Shown piece by piece: positions 33,914 through 43,927 of a stretch of 64,000 bases of DNA. Each line of letters starts with the position of its first letter. Positions within the stretch are counted from its first letter, which is position 1. The DNA lies in assembly GCF_001411555.2 (NCBI RefSeq), contig NC_049905.1, positions 310,001-374,000 of the forward strand, read 5' to 3'. The notes under the pieces were generated by a model. That model searched no databases and was not told the origin of the DNA. It saw nothing but the letters and a program-made list of their open reading frames with translations. A program made the position numbers and the translations under genes. This DNA is from Juglans regia. Its lineage: Eukaryota > Streptophyta > Magnoliopsida > Fagales > Juglandaceae.

Positions 33914-34603
33914 GAGTATTCTCATTGGATTAGCTAAAAACTAAATCCAATGAGAATTTAGCTATTAGGTCAGTAAATTGCTCACATTGAATTAGCTATA
34001 TTTCAAATATTTAGAATATAGCTACAGTAATATCAAAATTAATTTCTAAATTTGGAACACACTATTCATTCATCAAATCCCTTTTATATTATTTCTTTCT
34101 CTCTCCTTTTAATATTAATTATTTCTCTCTCTATTTTAAATGATAATTGAAAAAATATAATTAGAATACAATTACTAATTAATAGGGAAATGCTATGCAT
34201 CAGCCCCACACCAGCACACACTTCACATCACTTTTTTTTTTTTTACACTCAATAGGTTGAGTGTGTGCTGGTGCGGGGCTGATGCAAATATTTTTCTTAA
34301 TTAATATATAATATTATGAATAGTAAAATATGATAAAATAAAATAAATTCATAATTAAAAAAATTAAAAAATTTTTAAAATTATTAATTACTCATTACTA
34401 TATAATGAATAAATGGATAATTCAATTTGGAGATTTGATGTGAATAGTCAAAGTTAAATTCATCTTATATTATTTTATTGTCATATAATGAAAAATGGCT
34501 ATTTCAATGTAGAAACTTATCTGAATGTAATAGCTAAATGTTAAATTCATCTTGCATTTATCAAAAATGTACTTTAACTTTAGCTAATCCAATGAGAGTG
34601 CTC
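33914..34603. mobile_element. Tourist/PIF-Harbinger-like MITE, copy A
   Basis: Left end GAGTATTCTCATTGGATTAG and right end, reverse-complemented, GAGCACTCTCATTGGATTAG: terminal inverted repeats matching at 18 of 20 positions, continuing GCTAAA. AT-rich interior, flanked by TTA/TAA. Disrupted by a younger 113-bp element (34185-34297). Abuts copy B. Confidence 0.75.
34185..34297. mobile_element. Nested Mutator-like foldback element with 9-bp TSD
   Basis: 113 bp, left end GGGAAATGCTATG. Inverted arms 34197-34222 and 34260-34285 match at 25 of 26 positions (arm starts GCATCAGCCCC). Flanked by the 9-bp direct repeat TAATTAATA (34176-34184 and 34298-34306). The sister MITE copy B has TAATTAATA once at the equivalent place, which is the empty site. 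Confidence 0.85.
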
Positions 34604-35190
34604 TAAGCATCCTCAATGGATTAGCTAAAAACTAAATTCATTGAGGATTTAACTATTAGAACATAAAATGACATCATAATTAAAATTTAGCTACAGTCAC
34701 TTTTAAAATAATTTCTAAATTTGAAAATAACTATTAATACATAAAATATATTTTATATTAATTATTTTTCTCTCCCTTTTATATCAATTATTTCTCTCTT
34801 CCTTTTAAATGAAAATTGGAAAAATATAATTAAAATATAATTACTAATTAATATATAATATTATGAATAGTAAAATATGATAAAATAAAATAAATTCATA
34901 ATAAAAAAATTAAAATATTTTTAAAATTATTAATTATTCATTGAATAAATAAGTAATCTAATATAGAGATTTGATGTAAATAATTAAAATTAAATTTAAA
35001 TAAGTAATCTAATATAGAGATTTGATGTAAATAATTAAAATTAAATTTTTCTTATATTATTTTATTATTATATAATAATAAAAATTACTATTTTAATATA
35101 AAAAATAATGTGAATTAAATAATTAAAAGTCAAAATTATTTTACATTCATAAAAAATTTACTTTTAACTTTAGCTAATCGTGCTCTTACA
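34604..35190. mobile_element. Tourist/PIF-Harbinger-like MITE, copy B
   Basis: Left end GCATCCTCAATGGATTAGCT, right end reverse-complemented GAGCACGATTAGCTAAAG. Shares interior blocks with copy A in the same order (AATTACTAATTAATA, GTAAAATATGATAAAATAAA). Contains a 51-bp tandem duplication at 34950-35052 (TAAGTAATCTAATATAGAG word). It sits about 0.5 kb upstream of the TWD1 start. Confidence 0.65.
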
Positions 35191-35281
35191 ACTCATATTT
35201 CGGCAAAATTCTCGATTGGAAAGCTTTCTGAATTCTGATCCCTTTCCTCCCACTGTAAGTGGAAGCTTGGCCCTTTTCAGT

Positions 35282-35310
35282 TCTCTCTCTCTCTCCCTCT
35301 CTCTCTCTCT
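35282..35310. repeat. (CT)n tract, TWD1 5' region
   Basis: Interrupted CT run about 365 bp upstream of the TWD1 ATG, probably in the promoter or 5'UTR; pyrimidine-rich tracts are common at plant transcription starts. Confidence 0.8.
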
Positions 35311-35673
35311 GATCCGTTTGGTTGACTAGAAAATCCTGAGTGCACGTAAAAAGGAATTTTTTAAGTTCCGGAATCCGACGGTGTTTTTTGGCTTATTTGT
35401 TTTCAAGAAATTAAGTCAACTGAGCTAAACTAGGCTTGTTTGAAGCTCACCTGACTGGAGCTTTTCCCCCTGATTTCCTAGTTGTTTCGTTGTTCCAGCT
35501 TCATTTTCTCGGTTACCAAACGGCGTGTAGAATCCGCTTGGGAATTTCGATCCTCTCTTTGGAAGAAATTGTATGGGTTTCTTGAATTGTAATGTACTGA
35601 TTGGTTCTTCTATTCTTCTTGGGTCTTTGCAGAAATTGAGGAGAGCCCTCGGGTTTCGCTGAATTTTCGAGAA

Positions 35674-38600
35674 ATGGATGGAGTTCATGAGCATCAAAGT
35701 CAATCACTTGGTAATTCGCTAGCATCAAACTTCGATTTGGAAAATCAAATGTTTGATCTTTGTAATTCCTGTGCTGGATGCCTGGATTAGTGCTTATCTG
35801 ATAACCTTCAAGTTTTTTTGTTTGATACTTTACACGGCAACGATTCTGAGCTGTTTATAATATATTGTCACATTTAACATTCAGTGAAGGGAAATTCCAA
35901 GCGTTGAGGATATTGTTCAGTTTATACTTGCTAGTTATTGTGCAGTATAAACTTCACTGTGTGGCAGTGTAATGCAGTACTGCATACTTGGAACGTTTTG
36001 ATCAAGTGATATCAGCCATACATATAGACATATAATTAATTCTTGTTCTTTAAATTTAAATTTCTTTGAGCCAGGTTGTACATTCTGTCTGCCTATTAAG
36101 ATTTTTACATTTAATACTATTCTGGAAGGTGAATTTTAGTTTATGAAAAACCTGGTTTAAGGTGCTCTTGGAGTATCAGAGTAGGAGTCAGTGTTTTGAC
36201 CGGAATAAATATTCTGACTTCTCTAACTGATATTTTCATGACATTTCTTTGTAGGCTTAGTCATTAGAGGCCATGCTCTGGACGACCTCTTATTCCATCT
36301 GACATGATGTGATGTGATTCTGAGAATAATTTTGTATATTAATAAAAATCCCTGAATTGGACATCTAATTTGATGCTTCACTTCTTCTGAAAACCCCTGG
36401 GGACAGTGGGGAGTGATGATGGAGTCAAACCCATATAGATTACCTAGTGTAACTGATATGCAGAGTGTTGACATCAACCTGTTGGTACTAGCTGTAACCT
36501 TTTTTCAGGCTTACCAGAAGCTGAGGTGCCATATATTCAGTTTATATTCTACCGATCAGGAAAAAAAAATATTCAGTTTATATTCTAAGAAATATGTCTT
36601 GATATATCTGTTCTGTTAAAGAGTCTTTGGGCTAGATTGGGTGATGTCTAAGAGGGTGGTGGACCTATTAGTGTGTTTCTTGTATTCTTTTTCCTTTGCA
36701 CTTGGATTGTGCCTTTTAATGAATTCTTATTACTTGCAAAAAAAAGGCTTTTAGAATTTTCTTGATCTCTTTCTTTCTCTACTTAAGTGTATCTAATGTA
36801 TATTCCTTGAGAACTTGGATAGTGCCGTTTTGTTAAGAGCCTTGGTCTTGGTGGTATGCTCCCTCCAGATCTAAAGTTCGAGTCCTTGGGTACAAACAAT
36901 TTCTAGGGGGCCATTTGGCTGTGGAGATTTTCCTTTGAATTACCTGAGGTACAGTTGTGGGAAACTCCTTGCCGAGGGCCCCTGCACCCCCTGGATTGGT
37001 TGGGATTTTGTTCCCGAACACCGGGTGCCAATCAAAAAAATAAAGTTTTATCTTACTTAGCAAAAGGAGTATACTAGATGATGGGAGGTCTCATACAAAA
37101 TGCGTTCTCCTTGTTACTGTAATGATTGCATGTAGACAAAGAGTTTTGTGGTCATTTATACTGAATTATTCTACTTACGAGAGTGCTTCTCGCTCTTATT
37201 TCTAACAAGATTTCTCCTCTCTCTGATTTTCACCTTATTGGCAAGAAGAAAATGGTCTTTTCTCTCTGCATGGGTATTGTTGAGGGAAAATTTCCAAAAA
37301 GGCCATTCTTAGTTGCAACAGCTGTTTGAAACTTTGGTTTTAGAATGTAACATCATGAATCCCCATGTGTACTTATACCCTGAATGGCCACACTTTTCCA
37401 GGTGAAGATAATGAAAATGAAATAGTTGCCGAAACTGCTGCATTTGTGCATGGGGAACCTCCTCAAGATGCTAATGGGCCCCCAAAAGCTGACTCAGAGG
37501 TGGAAATCCTTCACGAGAAAGTCACAAAGCAAATTATTAAGGAAGGTCATGGTCAAAAACCATCCAAATATTCTACATGCTTCTGTAAGTGCCAGATAGT
37601 TGCTTATTTTTGTACTTCTGGCAGATTTACCTCAAGCATTAATAATTTTATTATAGGCTTCTTTTGGTTGTCTTTTCTTTCCCATGAAAAATTTAAATCC
37701 TTGAATTCTTGCATCCACCATTAATTAGAAACTAGTACTATCATACCATTGCATATTTGTATGCTCTCAGTGGATCTGTTTAATGAGTTGAGACTAAGAC
37801 TTAGTTGAATTGATTTACATGTTCGATTTCTGGACATGTTCTAATGTTCTAACTATCAAAGAATCTATTCAAAATTTTCTCATGGGATGTTTATGGATAA
37901 TGTTAATTCATTATGCTTTCCAAATTGCATGTGTGATAGTGCACTACAGGGCATGGACGGAAAGCACCCAGCACAAGTTTGAAGATACGCGGGAGGAACA
38001 AAGACCACTTGAGTTGGTATTAGGAAAAGGTACATTTATATATGATCCTTTTTTTCTTCCCCAAAGTAAACTTTTTATGTGGTGCGTGATCTCATTGTTG
38101 TTTTTCTACCCTTAGTTTTGTTTGTTCCTCCTTATCTGAACCTTTCTATAAATTATCATTTCATACCTGATTACTGAGTATTCTACAGTGGGGTTTGTCA
38201 TATTTAGCTCAGTGACAGAATAGATGAAGTGGTTCAAACTGGCTTCGTGATTCACTAACTTTATTTATTTGGGTTCACTGCATAAGGACTACAGAAGCTA
38301 GTGGGAGGTTTGATTCTGCTATGTTGGGATGGCTACATATCACTTCTCATTATTTCAACTAGATTCAAAGTGAAGAATAAAAAACAACAGAAGAAAAATA
38401 ATATTGGAGGATGCAGTTACTTTATACAGTGCATAAAAATGCCTCACACAGTCACATTCACATGTTTGCATGTGCATAATCATTTTAAGTATCAGCCCAG
38501 TATTTATCTGGTGTTATGCTCTGTTGGACATGCTGCAGCTCATTGATATATTTTCTTTTGCAACAGAGAAGAAAGAAATGACTGGCTTGGCTATTGGTTT

Positions 38601-40399
38601 GTCCAGCATGAAATCTGGCGAACGTGCCCTGTTACATGTCGGCTCGGAATTAGGTTATGGGAAAGAAGGAAGTTTCTCTTTCCCAAATGTTCCACCTATG
38701 GCAGACATAATATATGAAGTTGAGCTCATAGGGTTTGATGAGACCAAAGAAGTAAGTTGCTCTTAAATGACTTTTGAAGTACTTGTTTATGGATATTCAA
38801 AGTTTCTGTTTGATTCTATGAGCTTGACCTTGGTCGGATGCTAACAGCACATATAATGGTGATGGATAATACATTTCATAGGGAAAAGCTCGTGCTGACA
38901 TGACTGTGGAGGAAAGGATTGGTGCAGCAGATCGAAGAAAGATGGATGGAAATGCTTTATTTAAGGAGGAAAAACTGGAGGAGGCTATGCAACAGTATGA
39001 AATGGTTACACACTAATGTTCCTTGGATAATATTGTTTCTTGGCATCTGAACTTGTATGTAATTTTTCTTTGTTTCTAAGTAAGTTCTGATGATTTTTCT
39101 ACATTTTAGGCTATTGCATATATGGGCGACGACTTCATGTTCCAATTGTTTGGGAAGTACCGGGACATGGCTTTAGCTGTTAAAAATCCATGTCACCTTA
39201 ACATGGCAGCATGTCTAATAAAGCTTCAGCGCTTTGATGAGGCAATCATGCAATGCAGCATTGTACGTATGTAGTTTGATGTTTCATGGACAGATTTAAT
39301 TTAATTTCAGATGCTATATACTTTATGTTTCATGGACAGATTTAATATAATTTCAGATGCTATATACTTTTCATCTTTGAATTAGTCAGGACTTCCCAGA
39401 CACCCATTGCCAATAAAAAAAAAAGAATTTAAAGAATCTTGAGTCATACTTTGGGATATAAAAAATGCATGAATTGGCATATTAACTCTGTGAGCCTACA
39501 TCTTCAAATGTCTTTTCAAGTTGCTTGGGAAAAACTGTAGTGCTTTCATATGATGATGAATCAATTAAAGGCATATGAGCCACCTAGATATGCCTTCATA
39601 AATTCTAGAAATTCCTTACCAGCTTCAGTACAATAACTTACATTGACATGTTACTGTGCACCATATAATCTTCCATAAAATTCGTGGTTGTTCAATATTG
39701 TGCTGTATGGCTATTTTTATTGCATTTGAATCTGTATTCTTCCTTTATTTCTCTTATTCCTTTGGATAACTGATCGGAGGATGACTTCTTTTTCCCCATC
39801 AAATGTTTCTAACCATCACTTATCCTTAAAGCTTAAGTGGATGGGAAGAGGTAAATATAATTATTTTTATTTTTATATTACATCCTTGACACCCTCCCTC
39901 ACTAAGCAGGCCCAACACGTTGAATTTTTAATTAATGTGGTGAAGTATGTCAAGGCTCAAACTCAAAACCTCTACTCTGATACTATATGAAATCACTGTT
40001 TATCCCAAAAATTTAAGCTGATAGAAAGAGGTAGATTTAATTATTTATATTATATCCTCAACACTAACATAAAAAAGTCTACCAGCTGCTTTCCAGACAA
40101 CCCAAATGACAGTTTTATCTCTTGTTTCTTCTGCACCTTGCAACTTGCCATCTAATATGATGCACATCGAGACAATAACATGCAAAACCAGAGAGAACTT
40201 ATGGGTATACATTTATATCTATAAGGGGTAATGTGGGACTGTATTAAGTCCATTCGTTTCACACCAGGTCGCTGCACCTTTTGTGGAACCCGGTAAGTAG
40301 GTTAAAGTATTGAAAGCTTTTAGCTGCTATCTACTAAATGATTTAATATTCTGTGACGGGCAACATGCATTTAAAAAAAGAAAAGGAGAATCTCTCTCG

Positions 40400-40439
<40 letters not shown>

Positions 40440-40848
40440 ATCACTACCCAAGAAAATACACTTGTTTAACTGATTCTCAGAATAGAAAACATTGATACTT
40501 AATGGGATGATGGGCTCGCAGGTGTTGGCAGAGGAAGAAAACAACGTCAAAGCACTGTTTAGGCGAGGAAAGGCTAGAGCAGAACTTGGGCAAACAGATG
40601 CTGCCCGGGAGGACTTCCTAAAGGCACGGAAATTTGCACCGGAGGACAAAGCAATTACAAGGGAGTTACGTTTGCTTGCTGAACATGACAAGGCTCTTTA
40701 TCAGAAGCAAAAGGAGATTTACAAAGGACTGTTTGGACCAAGACCTGAACCAAAACCTAAGGGAACTAATTGGGTGGTTCGCTTTTGGCAATGGCTGTTG
40801 TTGCTAATCTTTCGCCTTTTCAGGCGTGGAGGGCATAAAGCAGAGTAA
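35674..40848 (+). CDS. TWD1: Immunophilin-like FKBP42 / TWISTED DWARF1
   Basis: Membrane-anchored FKBP-TPR co-chaperone that binds HSP90 and ABCB auxin transporters (ER and plasma membrane), so it affects auxin transport and brassinosteroid responses; these roles come from the family. Exons 35674-35710, 37402-37584, 37940-38029, 38567-38751, 38882-39004, 39110-39262, 40522-40848; 365 aa, same length as the Arabidopsis protein. Residues about 45-165 are the FKBP-like domain (EKVTKQIIKEGHGQKPSKYS, FSFPNVPPMADIIYEVELIG); about 175-310 three TPRs (GNALFKEEKLEEAMQQYEMA, LFRRGKARAELGQTDAAREDF); then a calmodulin-binding-like helix and a C-terminal hydrophobic anchor (FWQWLLLLIFRLFRR). Introns hold SINE and LINE tails and a microsatellite. 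Confidence 0.96.
36640..36752 (+). mobile_element. LINE 3' tail fragment in TWD1 intron 1
   Basis: GTGCCTTTTAATGAATTCTT then ATTACTTGCAAAAAAAA, resembling the ends of plant L1 elements (compare TTACTTATAAAAAAA in the other fragments). Left boundary unknown. Confidence 0.4.
36828..37048 (+). mobile_element. tRNA-derived SINE in TWD1 intron 1
   Basis: B-box-like AAGTTCGAGTCC at 36877-36888, an upstream TCTTGGTGGTATG as possible A box, a body ending GAACACCGGGTGCCAATC and a short A-rich tail (37034-37048). The same end occurs as a fragment near 39400. Confidence 0.65.
39385..39432 (+). mobile_element. SINE 3' fragment in TWD1 intron 6
   Basis: GTCAGGACTTCCCAGACACC then CATTGCCAATAAAAAAAAAA, a truncated relative of the SINE end at 37000-37048. 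Confidence 0.55.
40391..40439. repeat. Compound (TC)n(AC)n microsatellite
   Basis: TC run 40391-40418 directly followed by AC run to 40439, 83 bp before the last TWD1 exon (40522). Likely variable; a candidate marker. Confidence 0.95.
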
Positions 40849-41346
40849 TCAAAGCAGATGTGCCAAGAGGTGTTGTCCTTAGCAAGTATGATTTCTGGTA
40901 CTGTATGTTTTGTGGCCAAAGGTTTCAGAGACGGCACCCAAAAATTTCTTCGAGTATAAGCTAATCAGTCTAAATCTGCTTAGAAAGGAACTTTTGACGA
41001 TTTTGTAAGACCCTTAAACAATGAATTGATGTTATTTTCACAAGCGTATTAACATTGTGGGCAAGTTCAACGTTAGAATTGGTTTTATGGTATTATTTAT
41101 ATTATCATTTTCTTTGCATAATCAAGGTGGAGTACAACGTATGGCTCAAGAAAAAATTTAGGATAGTGCTCCTCTCAAGTGGTTAAGCTTTGGGTATCTC
41201 TAATTATTTCTACTAGTTTTCTGCAAATAGTCCTGTTACAAGAAAGATGATCAAATTCCAAACAGAAAAGACATGAAAATGCAAACAGAGAGCAGATAAA
41301 TTCGAACCGCTACACCCTTTCCAATTAGCCAACACAGTAAAAATGC

Positions 41347-41718
41347 CTACCACGGTTGCTTTGGCATGGCCATCCAAGCAAAATAAGCAATAACAATCTT
41401 TTGTGATATATACACATAAACAGCAAATGATAAGCTCATTAACATCACGTCCTTCCAATCACCCTTTTGCCGTGGGCTCAGGTTCTCTTTCATAACCTTC
41501 CTAAACTTGTCAAAACCGGCAAGAAATCCCGGCAACTGCGACTCCCTTCTGCTTTTCTCTTTCTTCGTTCTGGGTTTGGAAGTTTCTTCAGGTTTGTGGC
41601 TTTGGCAGCATAAAAGGATGTGCGTTCTTGGAATCGGACTGCTGCTCTTTCCGGGTCCTTGAATTGTGCTGTGATTTCTGTATAAAGAATGGCCAACTGA
41701 GAGAGGCAGAGCAGCCAT
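41347..41718 (-). CDS. Small predicted plastid membrane protein, function unknown
   Basis: Single-exon gene, 123 aa. I chose the ATG at 41718 because MAALPLSVGHSLYRNHSTIQ is Ser/Arg-rich and acid-poor, like a chloroplast transit peptide; an upstream in-frame ATG at 41793 would add 25 aa. A basic stretch (KPRTKKEKSRRE, 49-59) is followed by FDKFRKVMKENLSPRQKGDW and one hydrophobic helix (91-117, VMLMSLSFAVYVYISQ...). Ends MPKQPW. No family name recognised. Convergent with TWD1. The mature protein would be a one-helix basic membrane protein. Confidence 0.75.
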   Translation of the reverse strand: MAALPLSVGHSLYRNHSTIQGPGKSSSPIPRTHILLCCQSHKPEETSKPRTKKEKSRRESQLPGFLAGFDKFRKVMKENLSPRQKGDWKDVMLMSLSFAVYVYISQKIVIAYFAWMAMPKQPW

Positions 41719-42105
41719 GGAAGGTAAAATGAGAATTACTTGGAAAGATGGAAGTTTAGGAGGGTAGTTGGTAGAGATGGTTGTTACGTTCATGAATCAA
41801 GGATGCTTGAGAAAGCAGGGAATTGCAAAGAGAAGACAGAACAGTTACTCTCATTGGGATTGGCTGCTACTGCTAGTCTTAACAGAAGGAAAATATCTAT
41901 CATTTGGAAAGCAGAAAGTACTCTAATTTACCTTGAATTTTTTGGGGGTTTTGATAATTTTATTATTTAAAAGAAAATGCAATTTTTACCATTTTTACTT
42001 GCATCACAATCACATTATTGATCACAATATGTTATTGATACGAAGATTATTAGATTTTTTTTTTTTTAAATTGATAAAATCGTAAAATTATAAACGCACT
42101 TTTTA

Positions 42106-42340
42106 GGGATGGTTTGGATTGAGTGACAAGATGGGATAATTTTAGATGAAAGATGAAATTTTAAAAAAATATTGTTAGAATATTATTTTATAATATTATT
42201 ATTATTTTGAGATTTGAAAAAAATAAATTAAGATTTAAAAAAGTTGAATTATTTATTATATTATATGAAAATTTAAAAAAATTATAATAATGAGATGAGA
42301 TAAAATCATTTACAACCCCGAATGATCTTATTTAAAACCT
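42106..42340. mobile_element. hAT-like MITE
   Basis: Left end GGGATGGTTTGGATTGAGTG, interior GAGATTTGAAAAA and AAAAAGTTGAATTATTTATT, right end ATAATGAGATGAGATAAAA. Same family as 53455, 61075, 62197 and 12225. Confidence 0.7.
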
Positions 42341-42431
42341 GTATTTCAATTTTAAAAATTAATTTTTTTTATCAACACGTGTCATTCAAAATCATGTGAG
42401 AGATGTGATTTCTTAAAAAAAAGAAAAAAAA

Positions 42432-42600
42432 ATGATAATTGTAATTGTGAATGTGTAAGCGTCGTGTAATTATTTTTAAAAAAATAAATATAAAATTCAT
42501 ATAAAAAATTAATTTTTTAATAATAAATTCTATTCTTTTTTAAAATAACTATATAATATTTAAACAGTTTATAATTATATATATCATTATTCTTATAAAA
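42432..42600. mobile_element. AT-rich MITE-like repeat
   Basis: GATAATTGTAATTGTGAATG and GTAAGCGTCGTGTAATTATT, then A-rich, TAAAATTCATATAAAAAATT and ATATATCATTATTC. Same family as 14865 and 18805. Confidence 0.5.
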
Positions 42601-43489
42601 AACAAAATTGGGAATATTACTGTATAAGGGGAATCGTTTTGGGCAACAGTTACTAAATCCGTGGCATTGACTTTGTAGTTCGAATCAGTAGTCCCCAGAC
42701 CATTCAAAACACGGCACTCGTTATTCTAATCGTGGGACCCACATTCGATCAACGGCTACGATACAAAGATCCCTTTATTCCATCTACACCCTTTAAAGTA
42801 CATTATCGGAAGAAAAAGTAAAAATCATGACGTCAAAAGTCTAACATAGAGTCAAACCTTCCTTGCTTTTTCTTTACGTTTTTATTTACACTAGATGCCT
42901 ATCTATGAGATTGCAACGTACTCGCTTTGAGATACGAACACGTGCTAGCAGAGAACACGAGGCCGTTTAATCTCGCGAGTTATCGTTTACTCCGACATGA
43001 AACAGTGTCGATGGGCTTCTGAGCAATCCATCTCAGCTGACCACAATTTTAAGGTTAGATCTAAACCCCGACAAAAGTGTAAGCAGTTTGGCATCCCAAT
43101 AACCTATAGAATAACGCCACGTACGGTTAAAATAAAAAACAAAAATCTAAATATTTTATATAAATAAGAAATTTAAAAATAAATATTTTTCTACGTAAAT
43201 TATATGCAAGTGTTCAAAAGGAGAGTACAAGCAAATTCCAATACGTAATTTCATTTAACAAATCCACAATTATGAGTAATTTTGTGACAAAAATAGTTAA
43301 ATTTATCAATATTTTTATAGGTATGGATTGCATGCCATATATTAAAAAATAATATTTTAAATACCATCATATCCCACCATATTACGTGTCCTCAACTACC
43401 ATGCGCCTTGTGGCGCAATACGCAACCCGGCTTTTTCTTTTTCTTTCTCCCTGTCTTTTTCCAGAATGCTTTCCACGCACATTGCGTAT

Positions 43490-43494
<5 letters not shown>

Positions 43495-43527
<33 letters not shown>
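43495..43527. repeat. (TC)n microsatellite
   Basis: Sixteen TC units about 400 bp upstream of the OBERON4-like ATG. Confidence 0.95.
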
Positions 43528-43532
<5 letters not shown>

Positions 43533-43876
43533 TTCTTCGGTGGTTAAAACTGCGTTGACTGAACTATAAGCCCAACCCAACTCTACCACCTTCTCTTTCT
43601 TGTTTACCCTTATTTCCAATTATGCCCACACCCATTCCCAACAATCCCACCCCTCCTCCTCCACCTCCTCCTCGCCGGTCAACTTCTCCGATCCATCTCT
43701 CCTCCCATCTCTCCCTATTTTTCTTGCTTTTATGTTAATCCCCGTACGTATAATTTCGCATAAACTTAGGCGTACTTCTAAGCCCCTACAAGCTCTCTTC
43801 ATTGCTCCATCCTTCTTCTTGCAGTCAAAACCCTAGATTTGATTTTTTGGAGGGGGCAGTTTCCGTGAGTTCGTAT

Positions 43877-43927
43877 ATGAATTTTGGAAGAAGAAAGTTC
43901 AGAGAATTTCGTATCTTTCAAAGATGA
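43877..43927 (+). promoter_or_regulatory. uORF overlapping the OBERON4-like start codon
   Basis: ATG at 43877 opens a 16-codon frame (MNFGRRKFREFRIFQR) that stops at TGA 43925-43927. The stop shares bases with the main ATG (43924-43926) in an ATGA overlap, in a different frame. Ribosomes translating it would end exactly at the main start, a layout that can force reinitiation. Requires the transcript to start upstream of 43877. Confidence 0.7.

Larger units (their letters stand above)
41719..43876. other. Divergent intergenic region
   Basis: Lies between the small plastid-protein gene (minus) and the OBERON4-like gene (plus). Contains two MITE-like repeats (42106-42340, 42432-42600) and, near the OBERON4 end, a (TC)n tract (43495-43527) that probably marks its 5'UTR. 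Other sequence unremarkable. Confidence 0.6.
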
